Below, piece after piece: positions 39,351 to 49,278 of a DNA stretch of 64,000 nucleotides. A program made the translations under genes and the position numbers. Origin of the DNA: Chloracidobacterium sp. (GTDB lineage Bacteria; Acidobacteriota; Blastocatellia; Pyrinomonadales; Pyrinomonadaceae); NCBI GenBank assembly GCA_016712045.1, contig JADJRV010000002.1, positions 186,001 to 250,000 on the forward strand, written 5' to 3'. A model generated the notes under the pieces. The model saw only the letters and a program-made list of their open reading frames with translations. It ran no database searches and had not been told where the DNA came from. How positions within the stretch are numbered: the stretch's first letter is position 1; the number at the start of each line of letters is the position of its first letter.

Positions 39351-39690
39351 TGTCTCCGTCCGCGGGAATTATGTCTCCGCGCGTCGGAAATATGTCTCCG
39401 CGCGTCGGAAATATGTCTCCGCGCCTCGGAAATATGTCTCCGCGCCTCGGAAATATGTCTCCGCACGTCGGAAATATGTCTCCGCGCGTCGGAAATATGT
39501 CTCCGCGCGTCGGAATTATGTCTCCGCACGCGGGAATTATGTCTCCGCACGCTGGAATTATGTCTCCGCACGCGGGAAAAATGTCTCCGCCCGAGAGAAT
39601 TATGTCCCCGCACGCGGGAAATATAAGTCTGTCCCGCACGCGGGAAATAAGTCTCCGCACGCCGGAATAATGTCTCCGTCCACTGTTCAC
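39351..39690. repeat. 21-bp tandem repeat array, about 15 units
   Basis: Unit of 21 bases beginning TGTCTCCG and ending GGAAATA. Thirteen units start at 39351 and follow at exact 21-base steps to 39623. Two or three further units (39624-39690) are irregular (24 and 23 bases). Units 2-8 are nearly identical; outer ones diverge. Most carry TCCG-N5-CGGA, able to form a 4-bp hairpin. No stop occurs in any of the six frames of the consensus, so long open frames appear on both strands (repeat peptides such as MSPRVGN), but none has a ribosome binding site. Units are contiguous with no spacers. Confidence 0.93.
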
Positions 39691-39733
39691 TATTCACTGT
39701 TCGTTGTTCACTATCTCTGCTAACATCCTAAAA

Positions 39734-40189
39734 ATGAAGACATATCGCACAATCGCAGGCCTCTCCCCAATCTTGGTTGGCCTTTTGTTCTTTTCATCAG
39801 TTTTCTCACAAGCTACGACAACCAAGGTTGACGTAGAACGGCCATCCGGGTGTGAAGAAAACGAGGCGAGGCTGTATCAGATTGTTGTCGCTCTCAGGCG
39901 GGGAACGGAGCGGAACACGATTATTATTATTTCTCGACTCGGAAAGAGAGAGACTTCTGCTGTTATTAGCAAAAAACGTCTGCACAATGCCCGAGAATAT
40001 TTCTTGTTCAAGGTTCCGAAGTTGTCGAGGGACAGCATTATAGTGGCCACCGGAGAAAGGGTAACCGGGTGAGGAGTTGTTGAGTTTTACGTCGAAGGCA
40101 AACTGGTTGAGCATTTGCTCGTTAGAAGGAATAGGAGTCTATGCGTTGATTGTTGCGAAAGTTATAACTTACCCCCGTATAAGCCGTGA
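39734..40189 (+). CDS. small secreted protein of unknown function with an in-frame TGA
   Basis: From the ATG at 39734 a signal peptide (GLLFFSSVFSQA) leads to a short protein of the kind found near acidobacterial TonB receptors (CEENEARLYQIVVALR, IIIISRLGKRE). A TGA at 40070-40072 ends the frame after 112 residues, but the same frame continues for 38 codons (GVVEFYVEGKLVEHLL, then CVDCCESYNLPPYKP) to a second stop at 40187. The continuation reads like the natural end of the domain (VTGxGVVEFYVEGK). A base error or nonsense mutation is the simplest explanation; no selenocysteine machinery is seen. A shared terminator follows. Confidence 0.6.
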
Positions 40190-40202
40190 GACTAAGAAAA
40201 AC

Positions 40203-40233
40203 AAAAAGGCTTCGCATATCGCGAAGCCTTTTT
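40203..40233. terminator. bidirectional terminator between convergent genes
   Basis: AAAAAGGCTTCGC, loop ATATC, GCGAAGCCTTTTT: a 13-bp perfect stem with A and T flanks, serving the small secreted protein gene and the M13 peptidase gene. Confidence 0.92.
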
Positions 40234-40257
40234 CTATTCAAACGATTGATCGTCCCT

Positions 40258-42277
40258 TTACCAGATCTCGCAAACCTTTTCGCGGATCATCTTTTGGCCG
40301 GTCTTGCAGCCGAATGCTTGGGCGAATTCGGGCATGTTGGACATTGGGCCGTTGACGCGCCAGCGGGGTAGTGAGTGGGGGTTGCCGGCGACCTGTTGGC
40401 GTTCGGCTTCGGGGGTGTATTTGCCCGCCCAGACCTGTGCCCAGCCTAGGAAGAAGCGCTGTTCCGGCGGTAAATCCGTCGATGTCGGCCGGCCGCGGTT
40501 TGCCCTGGAGCGATTTCAGATAGGCGTAATACGAAACGGTCAGGCCGGCGAAATCGCCGATGTTCTCACCAAGCGTGAGCTTACCGTTAATAAACAGTCC
40601 GGGTTGAACTTCGTATCCGTCAAACTGTTTGGCGACACACGACGCACGCTCTTGGAAATTAGCGAGGTCCGTCGGCGTCCACCAGGATTTGAGATTGCCG
40701 TCGGCGTCAAAGCGGCTGCCTTGATCGTCAAATCCGTGCGTGATCTCGTGGCCGATCACACCGCCGATGGCACCGTAGTTGATGGCGTCGTCAGCGTTGA
40801 AATTAAAGAACGGCGGCTGCAAAATACCGGCGGGGAAAGTGATGTCGTTATTCTGCGGGCTGTACGAAGCATTGACCGTCGGCGGCGTCATGCCCATACG
40901 CGTCTTGTCGCGGGGTTTGCCGAGGTCTTTGAAATTGCGGGCGATCTGAAACTGATTAGCCCGCAAGATGTTCTGAGCGTACGAATCGCGTTTGACCGTC
41001 AGCCCCGCGTAACCGCGAAGCACGTCCGGATAGCCGATCTTACGCTTAAAGGTCGAAACCTTGACCTTAGCCTGTTTCTTGGTCTCGTCGCTCATCCATT
41101 TGAGACCGTCGATACGCTCGGTCATCGACACCATCAGGTTGTCTATCATGACGTTCATCCGCGCTTTAGCGGCTGGCGTAAATGCGACCTTAGCGTACTC
41201 CATACCGAGAGCCTCGCCGAGTGCTCCGTCAACGTTTTGGACGCATGTTTTCCAACGCGGCTGACGCTCTTTTTGTCCGCTAAGGTGCTTGCCAAAGAAA
41301 TTGAAATTCTCATCGGCAAAAGCCTTGGGCAAAGACGGAGCGGCTGAATTAACGACCATCCATGTCAGATAAGTTTTCCAGTCGTCCACCGAAACGTCCG
41401 CCATCATCGTGTTCATTTCCTTAAAGAACTTAGGCGGAGCGATATTAAAATCATAATTGGTAGCCACGCCGCGCGTCGCGAAATAGTTGTTCCAATTGAA
41501 ATTTGGGGTTAGAGCCTGTGCGTCGGCAACAGTGATCTTGTTGTAGCCGTTGTCCGGATTGCGCCGTTCGACCGGTGTCAGCGACGCCGTCGCGAGACGG
41601 GTTTGCATCGTGAGTACTTTCGCGGCTTTTGCCCCTGCAACTTCGGGTGTATCGCCGAACAGCTTGAACATCGCCGTCATGTATTCAACAAACTTACCGC
41701 GTGTCTCAGCATATCGGGCTTCTGTGTAGTAATCGCGATTAGGCAGTGTGGTGCCGCCTTGTCCGGCGTTGACGATCATGGTGTTGGTCGATTTGAGGTC
41801 AGCACCCGCACCAAATCCAAACACTGCCGGCAATCCTAAACTGTGTAGCTCCGCGATCTGCCGCTGCACATCAGCAGGCGTTTTCGCCTTAGAGATCGCT
41901 TTGAGGTATTTTTCGATCGGCTTTGTGCCCGACTTTTCGATCGCGGCCTCGTCCATACAAGTGGCATAAAAATCGCCGATCATCTGAGCGTCGCTGCCTT
42001 TTTTGGCCTTTGCTTTTGTCGCTTTGTCGAGAACCCCCATGAGGATCGCGTTATTCGAATCGCGGAGCATATTAAATGTCCCCCAACTCGCCTCCGACGG
42101 TGGTATCTCAGTATTTTTTAGCCAGCTGCCGTTGGCGTACTGAAAAAAATCATCGCAGGCCTCGGTCGTGCGGTCCATACGTGACGGGTCAAAGCCGGAA
42201 CTCTGGGCAAGTACGCCACCCCAAAGAGACAGCATTATCGCGAGAGTCGTAACAAAACGAAATAGTCGTGTGTGCAT
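40258..42277 (-). CDS. M13 family (neprilysin-like) metallopeptidase (frameshifted near C-terminus)
   Basis: A signal peptide ends near GGVLAQ. The zinc site HEITH is in IGHEITHGFDDQGSRFD, with the second Glu in GENIGDFAGLTVSYYAY, and NAYY-like substrate loop NASYSPQNNDITFPAGIL. The frame breaks at 40464-40465: removing one G gives FTAEQRFFLGWAQVWAGKYTPE and then the family ending with C, E, I, W just before a TAA at 40258. About 672 residues after repair, normal for the family. It cleaves short peptides outside the cytoplasm. A 60-base gap with a plausible promoter separates it from the next upstream gene. Confidence 0.9.
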
Positions 42278-42336
42278 TTTTTACTCCTAAAGAAATTTTA
42301 GTTAATACGGTTATACATTAAAAAGGTTTAGGCCGC

Positions 42337-43082
42337 CTATTTGACGGGAACAAAACTGTCCGCGACGCGCTGTCGCAGCTCGGCGGCGAGCAGTTTACGG
42401 TCAGGATTTACCACCGGCTCCTCGCCAAAGGTAATGACGGCGGTGTATTCACTTACCTTAAACAGACGCCAGAGGTGTGCGAAAAAGCTGATATCTTCCC
42501 ACCAGCAAGCGGCCTGATTTGCGGGTGTTTCGCCCTCCGGTGTGGTGTACGTGATCGAAGCATATGAGACAGGTATATCGCCCTGAGCGGCAAATTCTAA
42601 GAACGAAGAGTTAAACGGCAGAACTTCCTCGCCCTTGGTCGCTTTACCCTCTGGAAAACGACTACGCCCTCGCCCATATCGAGTCGCGCGACGATCAGTT
42701 CACCCGCACGCGGTATGTCGCGGCGGTTGGCGCGGTCTATAAAGATCGTGCCCCTATCTCGGCAGATCCGCCCCGCGAGAAACCAGGTCTCGACCTCCGC
42801 CTTTGCCACAAAAATGCCTTTTGCGACCGAGCGTATCGCGGCTATGTCCGTGTAGCTCAGATGATTTGTTACGAGAAAAAACGGCGGTTGCGGCGGGGTG
42901 CCAACGACAACGACCCGCATGTTCGAGATGCTGACAAAGCTCTTAGTCCACCCGGCGAAAATGATCTGACGCCAGTGCACCTTATTAGGTATAAATATGC
43001 GCAAGATGAACCAAGTCCAATATAGGCCGAGCGTTGAGACGATGAACAAGACGATCTTTATGGCTGCCGTGATTGTTCGCAT
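42337..43082 (-). CDS. PlsC-like 1-acyl-glycerol-3-phosphate acyltransferase (frameshifted)
   Basis: One N-terminal membrane helix, then the acyltransferase motif NHLSYTD (HX4D) and FIDRANRRD. After VVVF the frame breaks; adding one C at 42653 gives FPEGKATKGEEVLPF, the family's third motif, and the protein continues (SSFLEFAAQGDIPVSYASI) to a TAG at 42337. About 248 residues. It acylates lysophosphatidate or a related lipid at the membrane. The start ATG at 43082 lies just after the stop of the TonB-C gene, so they may be co-transcribed. Confidence 0.83.
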
Positions 43083-43089
43083 GCTGTGA

Positions 43090-43869
43090 CTAAAGCGGTT
43101 CCTTATCTACTTTCTTAAAATTGTATCGCAGTAAAAACCGCATCGGCAATGTCTTGCCATTACGCTCGGCCGGCCGCCAGTTCATCTGTCTGACAGCCCG
43201 CTCTACGGATTCGTCCAAACCGTATCCCGCCCAGCGAACTATCTCTGTGCGCAGTATCTTGCCCGCTTCATCGAGATCGACCATTAGCTCGACGGTCGCC
43301 GTTACCTCGTAAAACGCTGCTTCGGCAGTGTATTCGGGCTTGATCCGGCGAAAGGGAATAGGGGCGATGAAATTTTTTGCATTGGGTGAGTTCGCCTCGG
43401 GCGGCTCTTCCATAAACGAAAGCGGTGCTTCCGCGACCTCGGCTTTTGCGGCGACGTCAATCTTTGCTTTGATCTCGTCGGCGATAACGGTTGTCGTGTC
43501 ATTTAACAGCTTTGCGGCGGCCGCTGGAACTTTTGCTTCAGTTTTATGCAGAGCCCAATGGATCAGCCGGCCGGTCCGGCTGCTAACAACATATATCACG
43601 GCATACGCCTCGTAATATTCAGCCCTGCCAAACGCACTTCGGCGTTGGTTCGCCGCCCGAATCAGGATCAACTGGTCGCAACCGATCGCCGCACCGGAAC
43701 GTTTTGATTCGTCGGCCGTCATATTGAAAGGATCTGTCGGCATTTTTGAATTATAAGCCGTTCGGCTGAGATCACTGTCGATGACCTTGAGCCGCGTGGA
43801 AAGAGCTTCAGACAGGCTTTCAGCAACCACTTTGCTTAGATCGGAATTGTAGGGTGTAATAATCGCCAC
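43090..43869 (-). CDS. TonB C-terminal-domain protein
   Basis: The C-terminal 90 residues are a TonB-C fold (RRIKPEYTAEAAFYEVTATVELMVDLDEAGKI, then AVRQMNWRPAERNGKTLPMRF). The N-terminal 150 residues hold an alpha/beta part with CDQLILIRAANQRR and YVVSSRTGRLI, resembling periplasmic 'lipoprotein NMB1138/CsgG-like' sensors only loosely; I do not assign it. The listed start is GTG. Upstream bases encode a Phe/Leu-rich stretch (KKVGFLLLPFTFFLF) in a shifted frame across T-runs at about 43890-43900, so a signal peptide is probably missed because of another indel. The true start is therefore uncertain. Confidence 0.7.
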   Translation of the reverse strand: MAIITPYNSDLSKVVAESLSEALSTRLKVIDSDLSRTAYNSKMPTDPFNMTADESKRSGAAIGCDQLILIRAANQRRSAFGRAEYYEAYAVIYVVSSRTGRLIHWALHKTEAKVPAAAAKLLNDTTTVIADEIKAKIDVAAKAEVAEAPLSFMEEPPEANSPNAKNFIAPIPFRRIKPEYTAEAAFYEVTATVELMVDLDEAGKILRTEIVRWAGYGLDESVERAVRQMNWRPAERNGKTLPMRFLLRYNFKKVDKEPL

Positions 43870-43894
43870 ACGCTGAGCTGGCGCTGCGAACGAA

Positions 43895-43940
43895 AAAGGA
43901 AAAAGGTAAAAGGTAAAAGCAGAAAGCCGACCTTTTTACT
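43895..43940. repeat. AAAGGTAAAAGG word repeat
   Basis: AAAAAGGTAAAAGGTAAAAG and the complementary CCTTTTTACTTTT close by. It lies where the N-terminus of the TonB-C gene is expected, so word repeat and coding sequence may overlap; this may also be where an indel arose. Confidence 0.45.
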
Positions 43941-43941
43941 T

Positions 43942-45225
43942 TTAGATCTTATGGTAAAGCTCGGCGATCTCATTTTTTAATTCGGCGGGGAAACAGATAC
44001 GGTGGATGCGATAACCCTCTTGCAAGCCGCGGATGGCTGGGCTGACAGACGAGATCTCGCGGATCTCGGGCCGGGAAAAACCGTCTTCGACATAGATCAG
44101 GTTCTTAGGGTCGGATGCGTCTTTTGAATAAAATGAATACGGCACGTTGCCCGCTGAGTCTTCGACAAAATAATAGTCAGGGTCAAAGCCTGCGTTTGCA
44201 ACTAGTTGCCGCGATTCGGCAATAAACGCCGACCGCTCAGCCTCGGGCATATCCAGGTCAAATGCTTTGAACAAACGGCGGTCTAAAAACCGCTTTGCAA
44301 GATCGGAAAGTATCGCATCACCAGAGTGTTGCCAACGTTTAATGCTAAACATAACATCGGTGTCGTCGAGCTCAAGATGCTCGCTGAGGTTAAGCTTCTC
44401 GCCAGCCAAGATCTTTTCCATCGGCGTTCCCGGTGCGTGCCAGACGTCGCCGCCGTCGCTATAGATCTGCAAAGCGCGGCGAAGCAGTACCTTTAATATA
44501 GCCTCGGCCGAGCGCAGCGTCCGGTGAAAATACACCTGTCGATACATATAGTATCGTGCCTGTAAATAGTCTTCGACGGCGTACAGTCCCGGAGCCGACA
44601 CATATAAATGATCTTTTTCCTCGTTGATCTCGATCGACTTGATTATCCATTCGAGGTCGTAGATGCCGTACTTTGCTCCCGTCATCAGACTGTCGCGGAG
44701 CAGGTAATCCATCCGGTCAACATCAAGCTGCGACGAAACAAGTTGGGCGAGAGCGAGCGGCTTAAAATCGCCGCGAATGATGGCCGCGACATCGTTTGCA
44801 AGTGTTGGGGAATATGCGTTTAATAGCTTTCCTATCTCAGTATCAGGATTTATTACTGCCTCGATCGTAAATTCTTCGTGGTGAAAACCGAGGATCGATT
44901 CGATAACGTGCGAGAACGGCCCATGGCCAATATCGTGAAGCAGTGCCGCGACCCGGACAGCGGTTTGAGCTTCTTCGGAAATCGTGTAGCTGAGCCGGAG
45001 TTTTGCGATCATCCGCCCAGCGAGATGAAACGCTCCGAGCGAGTGAGTGAACCGCGAATGCTCCGCCGCCTGATACGCAAAATACGCTAGCCCAAGCTGC
45101 CGTATTCGGCGCAGCCGCTGAAACTCAGGCGTATCGATCAGCGAGACAACAAGCCGCCCCTCGTCCGAGTCGGTATTGACACGAATAATATTATGAACGG
45201 AATCGCGGTAAATTCTCTCTGCCAA
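43942..45225 (-). CDS. HD-domain phosphohydrolase (dGTPase-like)
   Basis: 427 residues. Metal-binding HD motifs: H in HSRFTHSLGAFHLA, HD in ALLHDIGHGPFSH, and D in LDVDRMDYLLRDS. The order and spacing match the COG1078 family, related to SAMHD1 and deoxynucleotide triphosphohydrolases. Soluble, no signal. The start codon region reads MAERIYRDSVHNIIRVN, typical for the family (IYDPVH.. type start). Hydrolyses a phosphorylated nucleotide; exact substrate unknown. Confidence 0.88.
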   Translation of the reverse strand: MAERIYRDSVHNIIRVNTDSDEGRLVVSLIDTPEFQRLRRIRQLGLAYFAYQAAEHSRFTHSLGAFHLAGRMIAKLRLSYTISEEAQTAVRVAALLHDIGHGPFSHVIESILGFHHEEFTIEAVINPDTEIGKLLNAYSPTLANDVAAIIRGDFKPLALAQLVSSQLDVDRMDYLLRDSLMTGAKYGIYDLEWIIKSIEINEEKDHLYVSAPGLYAVEDYLQARYYMYRQVYFHRTLRSAEAILKVLLRRALQIYSDGGDVWHAPGTPMEKILAGEKLNLSEHLELDDTDVMFSIKRWQHSGDAILSDLAKRFLDRRLFKAFDLDMPEAERSAFIAESRQLVANAGFDPDYYFVEDSAGNVPYSFYSKDASDPKNLIYVEDGFSRPEIREISSVSPAIRGLQEGYRIHRICFPAELKNEIAELYHKI

Positions 45226-45447
45226 ACCAACTCCTGCGCTTATAAATCGCTTTTTAGTAATCTTGGTTTAATTTGATGGTTTTCGCAAGTGAAAAATTGG
45301 CTGATTCATTAGTATGGAAAAAATATGAATTTTCGTATAAATTCTGTAATTTGCCATAGCTGAAAGACCGATAACTTCATTCATGTAATGATGTAAAGGC
45401 AAGTGTTTTCAATAACTTAGTGCCATTTGTGGGCACGTTGCCCGGTT

Positions 45448-45463
45448 TGGCTCTCTAATTGCA
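45448..45463 (+). promoter_or_regulatory. sigma-54 (-24/-12) promoter match before the TonB receptor
   Basis: TGGCTCTCTAATTGCA keeps the GG and GC pairs at the exact 12-base offset of the RpoN consensus TGGCAC-N5-TTGC. Predicted start near 45474, giving a 60-base leader. A short inverted repeat GTGCC/GGGCAC lies just upstream (45420-45435). Confidence 0.5.
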
Positions 45464-45534
45464 TAAAAGAGGGTGAACAAATGTCCTAATTTTAGGCTTT
45501 TAGTCTTCACAAGAATACTTTTAAGGAGTGAAAA

Positions 45535-48500
45535 ATGAGAAACAATTTTAAATGGCTCGTTTCGATGGTTTCCATGGTTCTCTTGCTAAGCGCTTTGGCG
45601 TTTGGACAGGAAACCAACGGAAGCCTTACCGGAACGGTCAAGGATCAAAACAACGCGGTAATTCCTAATGCAACCGTTAAATTACAGGGAGTGAACGTCG
45701 GATTTAGCCGCACGCTTACGACCAATGCAGATGGAGTTTACTTTGCAAACCAGATCCCGGTAGGCCAGTATAAAGTTACGGTTACTTCTGGAAATTTCCA
45801 GCCCGCAGTCAAAGATGCGATCGTGACCATCGGTAACACAGTTACCGAAGACTTTACACTTGGAACAACGGTTGGCGCGGTTGTCGACGTTACAGCTGGT
45901 GACCCGGCAACGACAATCGATACGTCTGAAGCAAAGGTACAGACAAACATTACAGCGGCGCAGATCGAGTTGCTGCCAAAGGGAACAACCTTTGCCAGCT
46001 TGCTCAGGACAGCTGCTTCAACCCGTCCAAATGAACCGCTTTCAGGCCAGTACCAGATCAATGGTTCGACCGGTGCTGAAAACTCGTTCATCGTTGACGG
46101 TCAGGAAGTAAGTAACTTCAGAACAGGTGCTCTAAATGGCAACAACGACATTCCGTATCAGTCAGTTCGCGAACTGCAGATCAAGTCGTCAGGTTTCGAA
46201 GCCGAATACGGCGGAGCAACCGGTGGCGTGGTCAACGTAGTTACAAAGAGCGGCACGAATGATCTTCACGGAGAATTTGGCGTTGCTTTCGGAACACAGA
46301 AACTGAACGGTAATCCGCGTCCTGTGCTTTCGAATTCGTTCACCGGTTCGCCGACCATGGTCGGTGGTATCGGAAACATTACGACGGCTTCGACCGGTTC
46401 GTATGTTGAGTATCTGCCGCAGAACAAAGATGCCGGTGTGAACTTTTTCCCGACAGCTTCGTTGGGCGGTTCGATCATCAAGGACAAAGTTTGGTTCTAC
46501 GGTATCTACAGCCCGCAGATCTTTGAAGGAACTCGTGTAACCAACTTCGTTTCCGGATATCCCGGTAACGGTGCTGGCCGTCTTCCGATCGGACCCGGCA
46601 ATTTTGTTGCGACGCTTCCTGACTATGTTAGGAACCAGGCGCCGACTCAAAGTTCAACCTCAAAGCAGACCAATGAATATGCATTTTTCCGTTTAGATGC
46701 TTCGCCTTCGGACAAACTCCGTTTGACAGCAAGCTTTACCTGGAATCCTATTGTTCAAAAGGGAGTTTACCAGGGCGGCACGACCGTTATCGGCACGCCT
46801 TCGTTCGCTAATTTTGGCGGTTCGGTCGGCTATCTCGCCGGTTCTGATCTTGCCAGTCGTCAGGGCGGCCGTCAGAACGCTAACAATCTGCGTTTTGAGG
46901 GTGTTTGGACCCCGACCAGCAAGTCGATCCTCGGATTGCGGTATTCACGTGGTTTCTTGAATGAGAAACTTAACTCGTATTTTATTCCTGAGAACGCTAG
47001 AATTCGTTGCCGTTCGGTAGCGGCAGCTTTGGCTGCCTCGGCTGGCTGTGTGGCCGGTTTCCAAACCAACGGAAACAATTTCACGATCACGAAAGACGCT
47101 TCGGTAAGATACACCTTTGACGCTGATTATTCATACATGATCAGCAGCTTTGGCGGCCGTCACGATATCAAGGGAGGCTTTACTTACAGTAGGATCTCGA
47201 ATGATGTACTCGACGGTTACAAGAACACGGGTGTTGTTAGCTTGTGCTACAGCACAACTTTGACCCTTAACTCCGTTTGCGGTGGTTACGGGGCTCCTGT
47301 CACCATTGGCACCCCTTCAGTTCCTCCTGCAGGACAGACTCAGATCGGTATCGGTTGGGTTCAGCGTTTTGCAACGAGCGGTGCTGCAAAAAATACGGCA
47401 AACACTCTTTACATTCAGGACAAATGGCAGGTCAACTCTCGTCTGACGATAACCGCCGGCCTCCGTGCTGAAAAAGAAGATCTGCCGGCATTTAATGCAG
47501 GTGCTGCAGGTGCGGCTGCCGGAACACCGATCAGCTTTGGCTGGGGCGACAAGCTTGCTCCTAGACTCGGTGCATCGTTTGCACTTACGAGCGATGGCAA
47601 GACCAAACTGGCTGGATTTTACGGAATGTTTTACGACCGCCTGAAGTTTGAACTTCCGCGTGGTTCGTTTGGCGGCGACTTTTTCCGTCGTGACCTTTTC
47701 CCAATTTTCCCGGAACAGCAGCGTACACTAACTACACTGTTGGTGCGATCATTGGCAACTATGCTGATCCGCTCGGCGGAGAGTGTCCTATCGCACAGGC
47801 GGCTACGTACCTAACCCGATGTCAGTCGGATTTCCGTACGCAGTCGAACGTTGTCGGACAGGGTGGTGGAGTTGATCCAGACCTGAAAGCTTATCGTCAG
47901 GATGAGTTCACGATCGAATTTCAGCGTGAGATCATGAGAAATTCGGTTTTCTCGGCACGCTACATTGACCGTCGGCTCGCACACGCGATCGAAGATGCTG
48001 GATATATCAGTGCTTCGGGTAGTGAAGTTTACTACATCGCAAATCCGGGCGAAGGTCTCCATGCTGCAAAATTGAAACAGTTTGGTTACAACAAAGTACT
48101 CAAACCGCAGCGTGTTTATCAGGCTCTCGAGTTTGAATACAATTCACGCTTCTGGAGCGCATTCAACTTTGGCTTGAACTACACATACAGCCGTCTGCGA
48201 GGAAACTATTCAGGCCTCGCCAGCTCGGATGAAGGTGGACGTCTCTCGCCTGGTGTTAACCGCTTCTTTGATCTTCCGTGGGTTGGTTTTACAGCTACGG
48301 GACAGCCGGATAATGGGCCGCTTGCGACCGATCGTCCGCATGTTGTTAAGTATTCGGCAACCTATTCGTTCAACTGGATGGGTAGCAAGACAAATTCATC
48401 TGACTTCACCGTCTTTGGTTTTGGTGAATCAGGAACACCGCTTACCACATATCACAGTGTGTTCGGTATTCCTATTCCTGCTACCAAGCGTGGTGATCTC

Positions 48501-48929
48501 GGAAGAACACCGATCTATACGCAGACCGACTTTAGCTTCACACACAAATACAAATTTGGACGTGATAACAGATTCGGCATTGCGTTTGATCTGAACATTT
48601 TGAACCTCTTTGATGAGGCAAATGTTTTGGGACAGGACTTCAACGCGTCTCAGCAGGGTTGGTACTATCTGGATGTAAGTTCGGTTGATCCGGGTGGTAA
48701 CTACGTTGCTGCAACGAATACGTTGACCAGCACTGGTGTTCTGAATATCATTAACAATGAGATCAGGCAGACAACTGGCCCGGCAGATACAGGTGGTTGT
48801 GCAGTTTGGTCAACGGGTGATCCTACCCAGACCCAGTACAACAACTTCTGTTCGAACCAGTCGTTCCTTAAGCCAAATGCGTTCCAAGGACCGCGTGCGG
48901 TAAGGTTTGGTTTCCGATTTACTTTCTAG
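45535..48929 (+). CDS. TonB-dependent outer-membrane receptor with carboxypeptidase-regulatory N-terminus (frameshifted)
   Basis: Signal peptide ends LALAFGQ-like (SALAFGQE). Next is the CarboxypepD-regulatory domain (GSLTGTVKDQNNAVIPNATVKL), then the plug (INGSTGAENSFIVDGQEVSN, YGGATGGVVNVVTKSGTNDLHG) and a long barrel ending RAVRFGFRFTF. The frame breaks at 47712-47713: one more G gives FPGTAAYTNYTVGAIIG and continuous coding to 48929, about 1131 residues. This is the large acidobacterial receptor type thought to import oligosaccharides or other polymers. AAGGAG precedes the ATG. An intrinsic terminator follows directly, so it is a single-gene unit. Confidence 0.92.
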
Positions 48930-48953
48930 TTGATCTTTCAACTTGAAAACTAT

Positions 48954-48978
48954 GGCCCGTCTTCGGACGGGCCTTTTT
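48954..48978 (+). terminator. intrinsic terminator of the TonB receptor gene
   Basis: GGCCCGTC, TTCG tetraloop, GACGGGCC, five T. A textbook stem with the extra-stable UUCG loop. Confidence 0.95.
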
Positions 48979-49211
48979 CTTTGTTTACTATCAAGGATAA
49001 GATCTTAGAGGAATGAGCCGATCTCTCGATACGGGTTGCATGATCGATGGTCTTGCCAACTCATTGATATATAGCAACGTCCTGGCTCCGATGTTTGTTG
49101 TGAATCGATTGATAGAACTCTTGATCTACATGATGATCAGATAACATGAGACCTCAGGCCAGTTGGTCATATCCGGCCGCAAGCAACAACGCTCGACATA
49201 CCGATCAAGGC
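48979..49211. other. noncoding gap between two terminators
   Basis: About 230 bases with no gene, no promoter match I trust and only scattered GATC/ATGAT words. It separates the forward receptor gene from the reverse TPR gene. I see nothing further in it. Confidence 0.6.
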
Positions 49212-49248
49212 AAAAAAAGAGTAGGTTCGTATTGCGAACCCACTCTTT
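49212..49248 (-). terminator. intrinsic terminator of the TPR gene
   Basis: On the minus strand AAAGAGT and GGTTCG stems (one mismatch between) close on an ATA-type loop, followed by seven T. It sits 31 bases after the stop of the reverse gene. Confidence 0.85.
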
Positions 49249-49278
49249 AACCTTTTAATAAACAAAAAAACCCGACTC

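Noticed and set aside
39351..39690. CRISPR array
   Set aside because: Units of 21 bases are contiguous with no unique spacers, and no cas genes are near.
39251..39723. Long open frames on both strands over the 21-bp array, such as MSPRVGN repeats
   Set aside because: All six frames of the repeat lack stops, so the frames follow from repeat length; none has a ribosome binding site or family resemblance.
40070..40072. Selenocysteine codon
   Set aside because: No Sec family is recognised at this position and no SECIS-like hairpin follows the TGA; an error or mutation is simpler.
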